Shown: positions 29,798-43,000 of the stretch, one piece after another
Layout of the letters: each line of letters opens with the position of its first letter
Position numbering within the stretch: the first letter of the stretch is position 1
Source of the DNA: Parietichytrium sp. I65-24A
Lineage: Eukaryota > Sar > Bigyra > Thraustochytrida > Thraustochytriidae
Reading direction: 5' to 3'
DNA length: 64,000 nt
Assembly (NCBI GenBank): GCA_012862575.1
Contig: BLSF01000023.1
Span: forward strand, 1-64,000
The notes under the pieces: generated by a model
What the model was told of the DNA's origin: nothing
The model's database searches: none
Seen by the model: only the letters and a program-made list of their open reading frames with translations
Position numbers and translations under genes: made by a program

Positions 29798-29856
29798 CTG
29801 AACTGGTTGTTCTGATTCTGTCTGAACTGGTTGTTCTGATTCTGAATAATTATTCT
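29798..29856. repeat. two-copy 24-bp repeat and palindrome upstream of SUMO
   Basis: TCTGAACTGGTTGTTCTGAT plus TCTG is perfectly duplicated at 29798-29821 and 29822-29845. It abuts the 12-bp palindrome GAATAATTATTC (29845-29856), about 130 bp before the SUMO ATG. A promoter role is inferred. Confidence 0.8.
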
Positions 29857-29983
29857 GGAGATTGTGAGAGACAGAAGTGACAGAGGGCAAAACAAAGACG
29901 GGAAGGAAGGAAGGCAAAAAGCGAGCGAAGGAGAGCGAGGTGCAGACAAAGGAACACGCGAAAGCGAAAGAGTAAAGCGCAAG

Positions 29984-30396
29984 ATGAGCGACCCAGTGAA
30001 GAGCGAGCCTGAGGAGAAGCCAGGCACCATCACCATCCGCGTCAAAGAGGTAAGTTGGCGCAGATTTTGAGTAGTGCAGTGCTTGATGACGGCACGGGAA
30101 GGGAGCGTTTTGTTTTTTTTCCTGGGCGAGCTCGCGATGCTGAGTGAGGAAATGTGTATTGATGTTGCGCGACGGTCGAATAGCAAGAGGGCGAGGAGAC
30201 GTACTTCAAGGTGAAGAAGACCACAAAGATGTCCAAGGTGTTTGACGCTTTTGCGCAGCGCAAGGGAGTCGAGAGGAAGGCCCTCCGCTTCCTCATCGAT
30301 GGCGAGCGCATCACTGACGACAACACCCCAGAGGAGCTCGAGATGGAGGAGAACGACCAGATTGATTGTCTTCTCGAGCAGACCGGAGGACTCTAG
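29984..30396 (+). CDS. SUMO: SUMO, small ubiquitin-like modifier
   Basis: SUMO is conjugated to lysines of mainly nuclear proteins by the SAE-UBC9 cascade. Exons 29984-30049 and 30184-30396 are joined by a 134-bp GTAAGT...TAG intron, giving a 92-residue precursor. It shows the ubiquitin-like core TYFKVKKTTKMSKVFDAFAQ, RFLIDGERITDDNTPEELEM and DQIDCLLEQTGG. The precursor ends one residue after the Gly-Gly, so a SUMO protease must remove only Leu. The N terminus contains VKSE, a consensus sumoylation site that could allow poly-SUMO chains. The leader is purine-rich. An AATAAA lies about 350 bp past the stop. Confidence 0.97.
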
Positions 30397-31302
30397 ATCT
30401 CGTTGGTTGCGAGTGAGCGAAAGGAATAGGCAAGATGAAAATCGTTTGTTTTTATTTAGCACCCTTTGCTAAATCTTTTTGGGAATTCTGCGCGCTTTGG
30501 CTTCCGCTGCAGACGTCGCCAAGCACCGCACGTGCACTGTACCTATCTGAATCTGCTCACGATGTTTTCCACAATCAATCAAACAAACAAACAAAAAAAT
30601 TTTCAAATACCATTCTTTTCGCTGGACACTCTATATCTTTGCTCGGAGAACCATTGCCACCTCTATGTCGCAACGCCTGCGCTTGTTCTAAAAAGCTTAC
30701 AGTTTTGCTGCGTCGGCAAATTGGCACTTTGGCTTGTCAATCAATAAATGTTCTGAGTCGAGATATGTCGAGATATGTCGAGATGTGAGACTAGTAGCCA
30801 CAAAGTGAAGCGTCCCATTCAGGAGCACCTCTTGTGACTCAGCTTAGCATATTCTTAGACCCAGCGTATCACAACCATGATCCCCGTAACCCACACTACC
30901 ACTACTGGTAACAGGTCCAAAAAGAACAAACCGATCAGCTCTCTGATCCTGAACAAAGGAACCCCACTGGCTACTCGTCTGCTACGCCACACATTAGCAC
31001 ACGTGCTAGCACACTCCGACAGTCCTATGTACACCTTACTATTGCACAACTAGGCCTGCTATGCACCATCTTAATGTAAATAGTAAGAAGAGCGAAAGCA
31101 AGCGCGTCTCGGATGAGTGGAAAATAAACAAGTACTCCGGACTACTCGTACCTACTCAACTTAGTGAACTTTGTCCAAAAAACATGAATTATGGAAAAAC
31201 AATGGAAAGAGAGACCAAGTTGGGGCATAGTTCAAAGACGAGGACGAGGACGAAGGGCCAGGCAGGTCCGCAGTTAGGAGTTGTAAGTTTGTAGGAGGCG
31301 CA
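30397..31302. other. SUMO-GT47 intergenic region
   Basis: No gene is seen. There is an AATAAA at 30743-30748 and a short decamer repeat of TCGAGATATG type at 30757-30786. The stretch before 31303 is purine-rich (GAGACCAAG, GACGAGGACGAGGACGAAG). Confidence 0.6.
30743..30748 (+). terminator. possible polyadenylation hexamer AATAAA
   Basis: AATAAA lies 347 bp downstream of the SUMO stop codon. Use is inferred. Confidence 0.3.
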
Positions 31303-32970
31303 ATGGACTACGCAAAGGAAGGCGCCAACAGCAAGGGACCGCGGAGACGCAGGTCTATGGGCGCCGCGCAAGATGTGGAGGCATGCAAGTCCGTGAAGGT
31401 GTTCGGCATCTTGCTCCTGTTGCTGTTTTTGTTGTACATAGTGTCTTTCAGCATGGGCGCAGGCGCGCACAGGGAGCCTTTGTTTAGGGAAGTGGCGACG
31501 AGTGGCGTGCAAGACTTCGCGTCCGCGTTGGCGGAGACGGCCGAAGAGGTGGTCGAATCCGCTGGCCCAGTTCTTAAGAGCCAAAGCGAAGGGGACCTGG
31601 AATCCATCAATCAGATCCAGAACCTCGACAATATTTTAGACGAAGAAAGCGAGCATGAGGAAAGCGATGAAGGAGAAGACTTGACAGCGACAGACTATGA
31701 CCCTTCCGTAAACCCCGCGGAACCTTATTGCATTGACGATATTCCAGGCTTGAAGAATGTCAAGGTCATCTACGGCAACCTGACCAATGCCTTCCGGTAC
31801 TCGAAGCGGAATCAAATCAACACGAGGTTTGATCTTCCCCGGGTATTCCCAGTTGACGTTCGTATTTTTAAGCGCGCCGTAAAGAACAAGCGACAGGTTT
31901 GCGTATTTACCCGGACGCCTCGTCAAGACTCGCTTTTTAAGACCAACATCCTCTCCATGTTTGGTAGTGGCGAGTACAACTATGCTATTATGCGTTCCAC
32001 TCAATGCCAACATGACGGAACATGTACCTCTCCAGACATGGCAAAAGCCCATCCCCGCTGTAAACCGCATCTTCAACCTACGATTCACTTGCTCGAGCGA
32101 ATCAAAAACTTTCAGCATGAGCGATTTGCTCAAGTTCTAACCAACGGCATGGAGTACTATGATGTTTTGGTGAGCACAGGGGACGAATTCTGCCGCGCAA
32201 CCAACAACTTTGGCCGCGCCCATTTTCGAACCTACGCTGGTCAGAATGTCGTGAACGCCTCTTTGCAGACGCCTGTTTACCTGCCTCTAGGTCCTCGCGA
32301 GGAGTTTGAGCGCGTGCTGCCTCGCGAGATCCGTCTTGTTCGGGACAGAAAATACGTCTTTAATTTTCTAGGCAGTTTGACCTCACCAGCGAGACGAGAC
32401 CTCACCAAGGTGGTCAGATTGCAACTGAAGCGATTCAAGAGCTTCTTACACGTCGTGGCCAAGTGGAGCAAAAAGCTTACGCCTCAGAATGGCTATGTCT
32501 TTCCAGGACAGTACAAGCAGGTCCTGCTGAGAAGTGTTTTTACGCTTTGTCCGCAAGGTCACAACCCCGAAGCTTACCGAATTTACGAGGCATGTGAGGC
32601 AGGTTCCATACCCATCATTGTGCTTGACTCGCACTATCGCCGACACGAGTGCAAAGGCGCGTTCGCCCCTCTTCTCCAGCAAGGAGCGCCTTTTGTCGTG
32701 CTCAACAATTGGCTCGAGCTCCCCGGTTTCTTAGACAAAATCATGAAGCACCCGGACCGCATTCAGCAGATGCAGGCTGACACAATGGCGTGGTATTCCC
32801 AATTCATGAAGAAAGTTGCTCAACAGTTTGAGAATGTTATGGAGCTGCGGTTCCAAGACCGCATGGACCGAGGGGACTTCACTTCCACGAAAGATCTCTC
32901 CAATGTTGAAGCCTATCTGAGTGACCCAAAATACATCAAGCCTCTCACTGAAGGCATAATAGCGACCTGA
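31303..32970 (+). CDS. exostosin-like glycosyltransferase (GT47), type II membrane protein
   Basis: This is a predicted Golgi glycosyltransferase acting on cell-surface or extracellular polysaccharide. The 555-residue protein has a basic cytosolic tip (GPRRRRS), one signal-anchor span at about residues 33-50 (VFGILLLLLFLLYIVSF) and an acidic stem (about 75-135). The lumenal domain carries exostosin hallmarks: YVFNFLGSLTSPARRDLT, then FTLCPQGHNPEAYRIYEAC followed by AGSIPIIVLD. The donor and acceptor sugars cannot be read from sequence. It is a single exon. The ATG at 31303 follows a purine-rich leader. Confidence 0.88.
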   Translation: MDYAKEGANSKGPRRRRSMGAAQDVEACKSVKVFGILLLLLFLLYIVSFSMGAGAHREPLFREVATSGVQDFASALAETAEEVVESAGPVLKSQSEGDLESINQIQNLDNILDEESEHEESDEGEDLTATDYDPSVNPAEPYCIDDIPGLKNVKVIYGNLTNAFRYSKRNQINTRFDLPRVFPVDVRIFKRAVKNKRQVCVFTRTPRQDSLFKTNILSMFGSGEYNYAIMRSTQCQHDGTCTSPDMAKAHPRCKPHLQPTIHLLERIKNFQHERFAQVLTNGMEYYDVLVSTGDEFCRATNNFGRAHFRTYAGQNVVNASLQTPVYLPLGPREEFERVLPREIRLVRDRKYVFNFLGSLTSPARRDLTKVVRLQLKRFKSFLHVVAKWSKKLTPQNGYVFPGQYKQVLLRSVFTLCPQGHNPEAYRIYEACEAGSIPIIVLDSHYRRHECKGAFAPLLQQGAPFVVLNNWLELPGFLDKIMKHPDRIQQMQADTMAWYSQFMKKVAQQFENVMELRFQDRMDRGDFTSTKDLSNVEAYLSDPKYIKPLTEGIIAT

Positions 32971-34096
32971 AGCGATTCAAGTCGCCTCCATTCAACCATC
33001 CTTGCCCTACAATAGTTGAATACATCCCCCTGAAATCCCTCGCTCGATGTTCGCACGCAAGGTAGAGCTGCGCCAACCTTTGCAAATCATGTTCTTGAAA
33101 ATCTGAAGGAAACGATATTGACTGTAAAGAATGACTTTAGACGTCCATCTCAAACCAACAACTTTCCTTGCCATCATTTTTTGATTTTTGACACCCTAGC
33201 TTCCTCATGCGCGCTTCAAGGTATCACTATGATGACCGCAAGGGAACAAGTTTGACCTTTTTACCATTTGAAACTGCAATGTTAATCATTATCCCGGTAT
33301 CTGGCGTCTTTTCTCGTTGCAAGGACTCACAGACGGCCCTCTTCCCGTCTGGTCTATCTATCTTCCCCAAAGTCCCAAATCAATGTTCCAATCGTAGGCT
33401 TAGTTACCCACTCGTTACTAGTAAGTAAAATGGGCGTTTGTTCTCTGTTGTTCGTTGAGCGGACCTTTGCCAATCTCTGTCCATGAAAACACTATTTGTA
33501 ATGCAACAGCAACAATTGCCTTGAACAAAACTGACAGCTGGAAATCACCGACAACAACCCGAGCGTGGAAACAAAGCCAAACAAGAAAAACAGTTCTCTC
33601 AACTATACGCACCATCAGTCAACATTGTGCTCAATCACTCTCAACAAACCGAAACCCTCAAACGGAGCATAGCGGAGCCCAACGCGTCCTCGTGCACTTT
33701 ACTCACAGTCCGTACCACGTCCCAATTCTCACAGTGTCAGCAATAAACTGTGCTACACCAAAAGGTCAACAGCCCAGATCCCCACGGACGAGCGATATAC
33801 AATTTACGAGCAAATGCCAATTCGTTTTGCATCAAGGGTGTACTGACCGTGAGTTCGCCGCACTTGGGAGGGCTCTTCGTGGGCGGTCTGTCAAGTCGCC
33901 GTGATTGTGGACTTGGGAACAAGTTTGGAGGGAAAGCGGCGCGGCGAGGAACCTTGGGAAGTGGAACAAAGCTGGGCTGCGCTGTTTCAACATAGGAGTG
34001 CGGTGGCGGCGCCTGAAAGTATAGACCTGAGGCGGAGCTGCGCTCGAAAACGCTGTTGGAAGAGTCGGAAGTTGGAAAAAGAGGGCAACCGGCGTA
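32971..34096. other. intergenic region upstream of the giant repeat gene
   Basis: I see no gene. The interval contains a 16-bp motif ACTCACAGTCCGTACC at 33701-33716, nearly identical to copies at 17020 and 59016. It becomes purine-rich (GGAAGAGTCGGAAGTTGG) in the last 60 bp before the ATG at 34097. Confidence 0.6.
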
Positions 34097-37000
34097 ATGC
34101 GCCTATCGTTGGCGGCGCTGTGCTCCGCGTTTGGAGTGGCAGCGAGTGTGGCTGCACAGAAGGCGGAACTCGAAAATGACGCAGGTAGCTTCTTAGCACA
34201 TCTCTCGCCGAGCGATGCATATGTCAACTTTGGGGCAAGCATGATCGAATATATCGTCGCAACGCGGCACTTTGATGCGGAATCTGGAGATTTTAGGTAT
34301 CGTGGACCATTGGAGCTCGAGGAAGAGATGCAAGTGGAGCGAACCAAGATCAACTTCGCCAACCATCTTCGACGGAGTTTTAGGCAGTTTTATCCAGAGC
34401 GGGCGGCGCAGAGCAATACAACTGAAGAGGAAGAACTTCGAACTTTGCCATACTTTGTGGCCGCGGACGTTGCTCAAATCCTTAGGTCAGAGGGATTCAA
34501 CGTCCCATTCACGAGCCTAAGTCTTCGGTCATCCGATAGCGCCCGTGCAGCGGACCTTCATGCTGAACGGGAAAGAAGTCTGGCGGAGTCAGGGAGACGG
34601 AATTTGTTCACCTTTCCAGTAATTTGTGATGACGACTGTACCACCAGTCTGATTTGTTGGGGCATATCACAAGCCATCGAGGGCCTCGGGATGGAAGAAA
34701 CTTGTAATTTGGTTGAGAAAATTCAACAGATCGCGGCTGATTCCTGGACAGTGTCGGACATATTGCGCGAGCTCCCGGACTTTATGGACAATGTCAAAGG
34801 AATACAGTCCGTCGCGGGAATTATTTCTTTTGTGCAGTGTGGAAAAACTGCCACGATTTTTTCAGCATACAGCGTGTATGGTGACGAAGCGCTCTACTAT
34901 TACCCCAAAGCGATGTGCCAGAGCACGACGACCTTTAGCGGGTGCCTCACGGAGCTTTTCAAGGTCGTCTATCTTCTCCTTGTGAATCCAATCGTTAGTT
35001 TTGTTCCTGAAGATCTGCAGAGCATGCTGAAAGATATCTCGACTCTGCTATTGCAGTTGAAAGCTGGTGTGGGAGGAATTTGCACGTCTCTCGGAGATAT
35101 CGGCTTGCTGCAAGGAAATGCCCTGTCGTTTTTTGACGACTGGGAGGCTCTCTTTGATGTCGTGACAACCTCTGCTGGCAATAAAGTGACAAAGATGGAG
35201 CTTCTTTTGTCTTCGCTTACGAAACTTACCAGCTATGAACTTCTTAACGACTTCCTGCCTCAGATTCCTCGAGGATGTTCCAGTGTAATTTCAAACGCGG
35301 CAGCACAAGTCTACACCAGCGTCTTTGATTCCACATCGGCAACTTCTGCAGAGGAGATCCCGGAAAAGATCTGTGATTCTCTTGGGGCTACATCGGTCAT
35401 AGACTGCTTGGTTGGGCTTACAACCAACCTCGACTCTGTTGATTGGATAGCGTCCGCGCTCGGGAATGGGAACCTCCACGTTCTCGCCGAGCAAGTGCTA
35501 CCGAGACTCTGCACGGCCATTCAGGACATCGACGGCCTAGGAGTGGAGGATATTTTCACCGAGCTTCCGTTCATACTCAGAGTCTACCAGGACCTTGGAT
35601 TGAGCATTCTGGAATCATTACTTCCTGGGGTCCACACTGTGCTTATGGACTGCGCTGAGGACTTTGCTTCCCTCGTAGAGTCTCTGGACGCTACAATATC
35701 CTCCGACGACGTGCGGGGAACCATGCAAATTGTCTGCAGTAACAGGGTGTCTGAGAACACATGCATACTGAGGTTGTCTGACAGCCTTGACGAACTCGCT
35801 TTTGCAAGGGATGCGCTGGGCAGTGGAACACTGCGAACAGTGTTCGCGAATCTGCTGCCGCGAGCATGTGTACTCACCGAGAAAGTTGTTCCCTTCTCCA
35901 ATGAAGACAGCGACGATGTCCTTGGATCTATTTCTGTGACCAACCTATTGCAGGTCCTTCCGGATATTGTTGAGTGGTACAAATCGGTGGCTGCGCTTGA
36001 GCCCTTGAAAAACTTGCTTCCCGCTTGGCCGACAGAGTGTTCCAGCTCGCTCCTGGAGGAAATTGCGTCCGACATTTCTGCTGGATTGGACGATTCGTCC
36101 CTCATTGTAGAAAAGGTCTGTACATTGACGCAGTCCGAGCAAAGCAAGTGTCTCATGGCTCTCGCGCTTTCCTTCGAGAACAGCGACCTTGTCAATCCTC
36201 TGTTTACATCTGCTGTGGCTGAGTCTGGCCCGTACGAGGTGATGAGTGCGCTGGTGGAGAACTTGCTTCCCGAGGTTTGCCAAGCTGTTGATCAGTCTTC
36301 AATTGACGTTTCCGACATCATCCGTGCCGTACCATCGCTTTTGGACGCGTATAGAGCCTTAGACATAATACCTCTTCGCGAGAGTTTCCCCGAGGTTCAT
36401 GAATTCTTGATGGACACGGCCTGTGCGCAAAAGCTGGATGAATTGGTAGCAGTAATTGCGAATGTCGTTGACGGTTCGGACGCAGACCCTGTGCGAACAC
36501 TATGTGCTACACTAAGCCATCACTCTTGCCTGATCCAACTTTCAGACGCCCTTGACCATGTCTCCGCGCTGACAACGCAAATTGGCGTCGGCACACTAAA
36601 ATTGGTTGTCGACGTGGTAGTCCCGGACACATGCGACGCAATCGTTACGGCTGCGTCGAGCTTTGATGTTCAAAATTTGGTAGCAAATCTACCGAGCCTT
36701 CTCAAGCTGGTGGACAAGCTTGGAGCTGTGGAAGCGACTTCAGAGTCTGGTGTCATTTACCCTCTCCAGCAATACATTCCGCAGCTTCCTACAGACTCTT
36801 TCTGTCGCAATGCCTACGTGCAGATTGCAGACGAGTTCGTTTCGTTTGCCTACGATTCAACGTACTCCTTTGCAGTCCTCATTTCCGAAGTCTGTGTGTC
36901 GTGGCCTTCTCTGGGCTACATTCCGTGCCTTGTAAAGCTCGGCGACTCAATTGATCAAGTCGAGTTTATCAAGAGTTTGCTCGGAGGCCCTGGCCTTCTC

Positions 37001-40000
37001 CAAACTGTTGCGACGACACTTCTTCCAGGCGCGTGCGAGCTGTTGAGTCCGGAGTCCAATCTGGTGGACTGGAATTCCACAGGAATCATCGAATCCCTTC
37101 CGGTCATTCTGGAATGGTACGAGAATCTACAGCCGAATGCACCGGACTTTGTGAAAGGCTATCTTCCAGACTTTCCGGCAGAGCAATGTTCAGACAGTAT
37201 CATCAGTGGATTTCAAACGCATTTCCAGTATGCATACGTTGACGGCAGCGTCGATATCGGAAAGGTGTTGAAAGTGCTGTGCTCCTTACTCTCTACTGAA
37301 GAAAAAGCCTGTCTAGTTGCACTTGGAGATGCCATCGACGACGCTGATTTGCTTGCCTCTGCACTCTCACTTCCGGCTGGCACAATTCAGTCGGTGGTTG
37401 ACATTTACCTTCCTCAAATATGTAATGTGCTTGGTGACGAACTCGGAAATGTCAGCGTGGAGAATATCGTCCAAAAGATCCCTGAACTTTTAAGGTTCGT
37501 CACAAACCTTAGAGAGACTATGCCTGCGTTCGTGCAAGAGTATTTACCAATCATCCCGCATGAGCAATGTGATGCCAGTTACAATTCAACTGCAAAGAAG
37601 CTTGCTGAGAGTTTGCAAGAAGAGGGAATAATGAAGATCCCGGCTGTCCTCTGCGCCCTGGAAGCAAGTGAAGTCGAATGTCTCGCCATGTTTGGAGACG
37701 CGCTCGACGCTGTTGAATTTGTGAAGGACCTCGTCGGGGAAACAGGCTTAATTCGCTACACAGTGTACACACTTCGGGAGTTTGCTTGCAGCGTCCTTGA
37801 TGACGTGGAGGACTTCGATTTTGCTGGAATCGCCACTGCGCTTCCAAAAGCGGTAGAGATCCTGGACAACTTGTTCACCAAGTACGCCTTTCTGCAGGAA
37901 TTCCTGCCAGCCGTTCCTACAGCTTGCAAGACTCAAATCACTCCCTTGGCGGCTACATTAGCAGAGGCCATCGAAAATGCAAATGGTCAAGATCTCGAGG
38001 TGGTTGTCCCAACGGAGCTTTGCAAAGCTGAAGCTGAAACCCAGACTTGTCTTGCAGATCTTGGAAACAGCCTTGAGCAGGTTGCTTGGGTCACAAGTAT
38101 GGTTCCAAACGTCGAGTCGATCGTTCTTGATTTGCTCAAACTATTGCCGGTCGTATGCGCGATTGTTTTTGACGTGAATACCTCTGGCACATCGTTTTCA
38201 GATCCCGACGTGCTCTTGAGGTACTTGCCGACCGTGATGTCTTTGTTTGATAGTCTCTCGCAGATATCGTTTTTTGATGACTACCTTCCAAGTGTTTCGG
38301 AGAATTGCATGTCAGAATACCACACCATCGCGAGTGCTATGGCTCTGCGTGGTCTTAGCGGAGTGCCCAAGGTACTGTGCACCATGATCGACGATCAAGT
38401 CAAGGCCTGCTTCATAGACACGGCGGAGAGTATGTCGAAGATGGACGCCTACAAGGGAATGATACCTGATGGGCTTGTTGCCAGCCTGCTTGACTCTCTC
38501 CCCTCTGCCTGCGAGATCATTGATTCCCTAGGGACGTTTGATTACGAGAGCATTATAGGATCCATTCCTCTTGTGATTGACTATGTGGAAAAACTGAATA
38601 CGATCTCGTCCATCCGGGCTTACATTCCCGATATCTCGTCAGACTGTGCCACTGTCTATAAATCCTCTTTGGTTCCGCGATTTCAGGCCAGTGAACCTCT
38701 GCAAGCCATCTGTGGAATAACTTCCGCAGAAGAAAAGTGCTTCATGGACCTGCTCTCCGACCTCACGAGTATTCCCTTCGTTGCTGAGCTCGCGAGCTCG
38801 CAGCTTGATGTTACCTCTGCAAATGTTCCCGTCGTTGTAATCTCTCTAACACAGGCCGTGTTCAACCTCTTGCCTGAGGTTTGTGCTCTGGTTGAGAGCA
38901 TCCAAGATTCGGCTGAAACGATGACCATCGCCGATAACGCCTTTCTGATTGTTCCAAAAGTATTGGATGTTTTCGACCAACTGAGTCAATACGAAAAGCT
39001 GGACGAATTCTTGCCGCACATCGATGCATCCTGCTCGAGCAATTATCGCGCTATGTTCACGTCCGGCAGTAGTCTGGTGGAGCAAGATTATGTTGCTATG
39101 CTTCCAAGGGCGCTGTGTGAGGTTCTCCTTGTCACATATCCTGAGGTCCCCCAGTGTTTGGTCGGCCTTGGAAGCGAAATTGATCAGCTCTCTTTCATTT
39201 CCGCTGATATGCACATTGGATCGATGCTGACGGCTTTGACCTCCATGCTACCATTAACTTGTGATGTCATCAACCAGGTGATCGTTCCTCCTCTGGGATC
39301 AATCAACTTCACAGCAGTATTTGATGTGGTGCCTTCGCTTGCTGACATCTACATAGCGCTGCAAGCAAGTTTGCCCAGCGCTCTCTCCGACTACGCACCT
39401 CCGTTTCCGCAAGAAGCGTGCACATCCTCAGTTTTGGCTTCCATCTCGTCCAAGGTAAAAGTTGCCGTGTTGCAGAATAGCACGGATATCCCCTTGCTGC
39501 TCTGCTCAGAGTTGACCGGCACAGACAGGGAGTGCCTTGCGTCTCTCGGTGACGCCATAGACCAGATTTCAATCGTACAGGACATTCTGGGACGTAAGGG
39601 TCTTATAAGAGAGCTTGTTGGCGAAACTGTTGACGGGTTTTGCGCTCTGCTCGACGCGAACATGTTGGGTGTTGGAGTTTTGCTTGGGAAACTCGACACG
39701 GTACTCTATGTAATTGAAAGAGCGCGAGCAATCGCGCCAGACTTCTTGCAGGAGTACCTCCCAGAAATCCCGGGCGGGGAGTGCCAAACAACGGCATATC
39801 CGCACACTGCTGCGACGCTCAAGAATTTTACGACCTATAGCGTCTGTCTCCTCGGTCCCACTGAACTCGAATGCCTCGCATTGCTCGGAGACAATCTCGA
39901 GGAAACTCCCGTCTTTGTCGAGATTCTGTATGGTGATGAAGCTGTTGCTGCGACCATCAAAGCCAAGGAATCCCATAAAAGTTTGATGCGCATCCTAATG

Positions 40001-43000
40001 GAAGCGATACCAAGTATTGTGTGCGAAGTGATGAATGAGCTGGGTGAATTTGCCTTCTCCAGTTTTGTGAGCCAGCTCCCTGCTCTATTCACTCTGGTGA
40101 ACACTCTCACCGAGTACCCTTTGTTGCAAGAGTTTGTGCCATCGATTCCTGACTCATGCATGACCAACGTTGACGACATCGTGAGCCAGTTGCAAGACGA
40201 AACTCGTGACCCTGTAAGCCTGCTGTGCTCGATGTCTGCCGAAACAATGGCTTGCCTGCTCGATTTTGGGGAGAGTATAGAAAATACGCCGTGGACATCT
40301 TCTCGAGTACCGAACGCTACAGGTGTTGTGCAGGCTACATTGGACATTGTTCCTGTGGTGTGCAGCCTAATCGAGTCTGACGAAGAAATCTCGGATGCTG
40401 ATATTTTGCGCCATATTCCCCAGATCTTGGACCTGTTTTTTAAACTCGATAAAGTTGCACTCGCCAACGAACTCTACGACGTTGACGTGGGAGATGTGTG
40501 TAGATCAGATCTGGCAGAGCTCGGCAACGATTTGTCACTTCTCGACTCGATTGGGATGATACCTGATAGTCTGTGCGCTGCGTCATACCGTTCATTGGAG
40601 TGCTTAGGTCTCGTTGGTTCAAACATCGAGCATTTACCAGTGATCTCTACCATGATTCCGGAAGGATTAATTTCGAGCGTCGTGAGTGTGTTCCGCGAGA
40701 GCGCCTGCCCTATCATTCAAAGTGCGACAGGAATGAATTTCACAGCAATCATTCAAGCTATACCGAAAGCGATGAATTTGCTCTCCGAGCTGGACGAAGT
40801 TAGTATCCTGGAGCCGTACTTGCCAAAGATTTCGCAATCGTGTAAAAACGTTTTGGGTGGCTCCGTCACTGACAAGCTTCAGGTGGCTGCTTCATTTACA
40901 GAAGCAAACAGCATTATTGAGATCAGCGCTGACATCGACTTTACTGGGCTGAGCTACCTTCTCTGCCAGTACACGGAAGAAGAGATTGGCTGTGTGCGTG
41001 AAGCAGCGCAGGGGATTGAGAATACGGAGTTTCTCAACACTGCGATCACCAGCTCGCTGCCTCTACAACCAAATGGCGAAAGCTATTCCGTGGTTGGTTT
41101 GGTAAACACTACTTTTGATATCGCTGAGTATGCTTGTACCTTGTTTGACACACTGGGGAATGTCCCCTACAACTTCATATTGTTGACAATCCGCGACGTC
41201 ATCAGCATCATGGACAAGCTGAATGAGCTTCCAGTGGTGAACGAGTACGTGCCTGACTTTCGCGATAGCTGCGTGGTGTCGCTTCGATCTTTCGTGGGAT
41301 ATGTCACCGGGCCTGACCCGCTGGACGATGTGTGCCACACCACTGCCGACGAGAAGGCATGCTTGGTGGAAGTTGCTTCGCAGCTTGATGATATTGCAGA
41401 GGTAAAGTTTGTATACCGTATCATGTCGGGTGACGCCTCCGCAAGTATGGAGTCAACAGTGAGAGATGTGGTGTATCAGGTATTGGATAGCGCTTGTGAG
41501 CTAATTCTCTCCTTTGGGGAAGACCTTGATGGGGCGAACATGGCCCATCTCTTCGGAAGCATTCCAACCTTCCTCACCGCAATGCAGAATGCTTCAACGA
41601 TCCCATTCTTCTCCAATTACGCCCCAAAGCTCTCGGAAACTTGTTATACGGAGCTTGGAGACTTTTTCAACTCAAAGGCAGATAAGGCTTACGAAGAGCT
41701 GGGCGCACTGAAGATTATGTGCCAGGGCGTTGACGCTTCAGTGCTTCAGTGCGTAGTGGAGCTTGATACTGTTTTTCAAAATGTCACCATGATCAGCCAA
41801 TACATACCAACTGGTCTCATTCCCGCTTTTGCAGAATCACTCGAATACGGCTGTCCTCTATTTTACTCTGATGTCACCAGCCGATCCTACAATCGGACGG
41901 AGCTGCTGTTGACAAATATACCAAAATTGATACGAAGCGCAATGAAAATCACGGGCTTGAATGCAACTTGCGTAGCTGATCTTTCACTTGAAGGGGCTTC
42001 GTTGTGTCAGCTGAATGAATCATGTTTGAGAACTTTTCTAGTGCGCCTCAGTGGAGTTCCCCTAATTGGCAGGTTCGTACCAAGTTGGGCATCAGATCTT
42101 GTTGTCGATATGTGCTCCATGGAATCCGGAACAGAATCTCTCGCTTGGTTGATCGAGAAGCACTTGGGCACCATTTTGCAGGCGCTGGCCGATCTCAATA
42201 GTATGCAGACACCTTGCAACTCAACGCTTGCAGCAATGGCCACTAAACTGGAAACTGACACGCTAACCGCTGCAGAGATATGCTCGGAGCTCACGGTGGA
42301 GCCCGCGGATGGCCAGGAGGAGTGTCTCGTGCAGGCCGTTGCTGGTCTGAGCGAGATCGCCCTAACGAGTTTTCTCGTGGTCGATGGAACAGATGAGCTT
42401 CTCCAGGCCTCGTGCGACTTTTTGAGAGAAGAGGAGCATTCCGTCTTTGCGCTGGTTCCCCATCTCGCTCCACTGTTACACGTTCTTTCTTTCGTCCTTG
42501 GCCAGCCTAGTGACGAGTGTGGCTATGAAGTGGCAGTCACATCCGAGAAATTGAAAGATCTCGAAGCGTTCGATTCTGTTGTGTTTTGCGAGGGAGTGAC
42601 CACCTCTTGTGCAACCGAGGTGGTAATGACGCTCCGGAAGTTGCCATTCATCGGTTCCGACATCCCCGTAGGCTCGGACGAGCTAATTGGAGTGACTTGC
42701 GCGATGATTGAAGATCGGACAAGCTACGTTGCGATCGTGGAACACATTCCGACTTTGTTCGATGTTTTGGGGAAATTGATCGCAGGCTCCCATCTAAACG
42801 TTACCGAAAGTTGTCGCACCGATGTGAAGTTGCACCTTTTCAACCGTGACGGTGACCTTGACTTGACAGGCATTTGTTTGTTTGAGCCGGAATGCCGCGT
42901 CACTTTAATCGCCTCGCTGGAATCTCTCCCTCTGGTTGGCCAATATGTCCCAGAGTCGATGGTGTCGCTGGTAGGAGATTTGTGCAGCTACGCGGAGGGC

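Larger units (their letters stand above)
28030..29983. other. divergent intergenic region between the PDZ and SUMO genes
   Basis: No gene is supported in about 2 kb. It contains heptamer arrays (28417-28451, 28607-28627), an AAAATGAC-type octamer repeat at 29143-29176 and a strongly AT-rich island (about 29303-29412). A two-copy 24-bp repeat (29798-29845) and a purine-rich SUMO leader from about 29855 follow. Confidence 0.6.

Noticed and set aside
29674-30462. Minus-strand frame of 262 codons over SUMO
   Set aside because: It runs antisense through both SUMO exons and the intron; no domain is visible.
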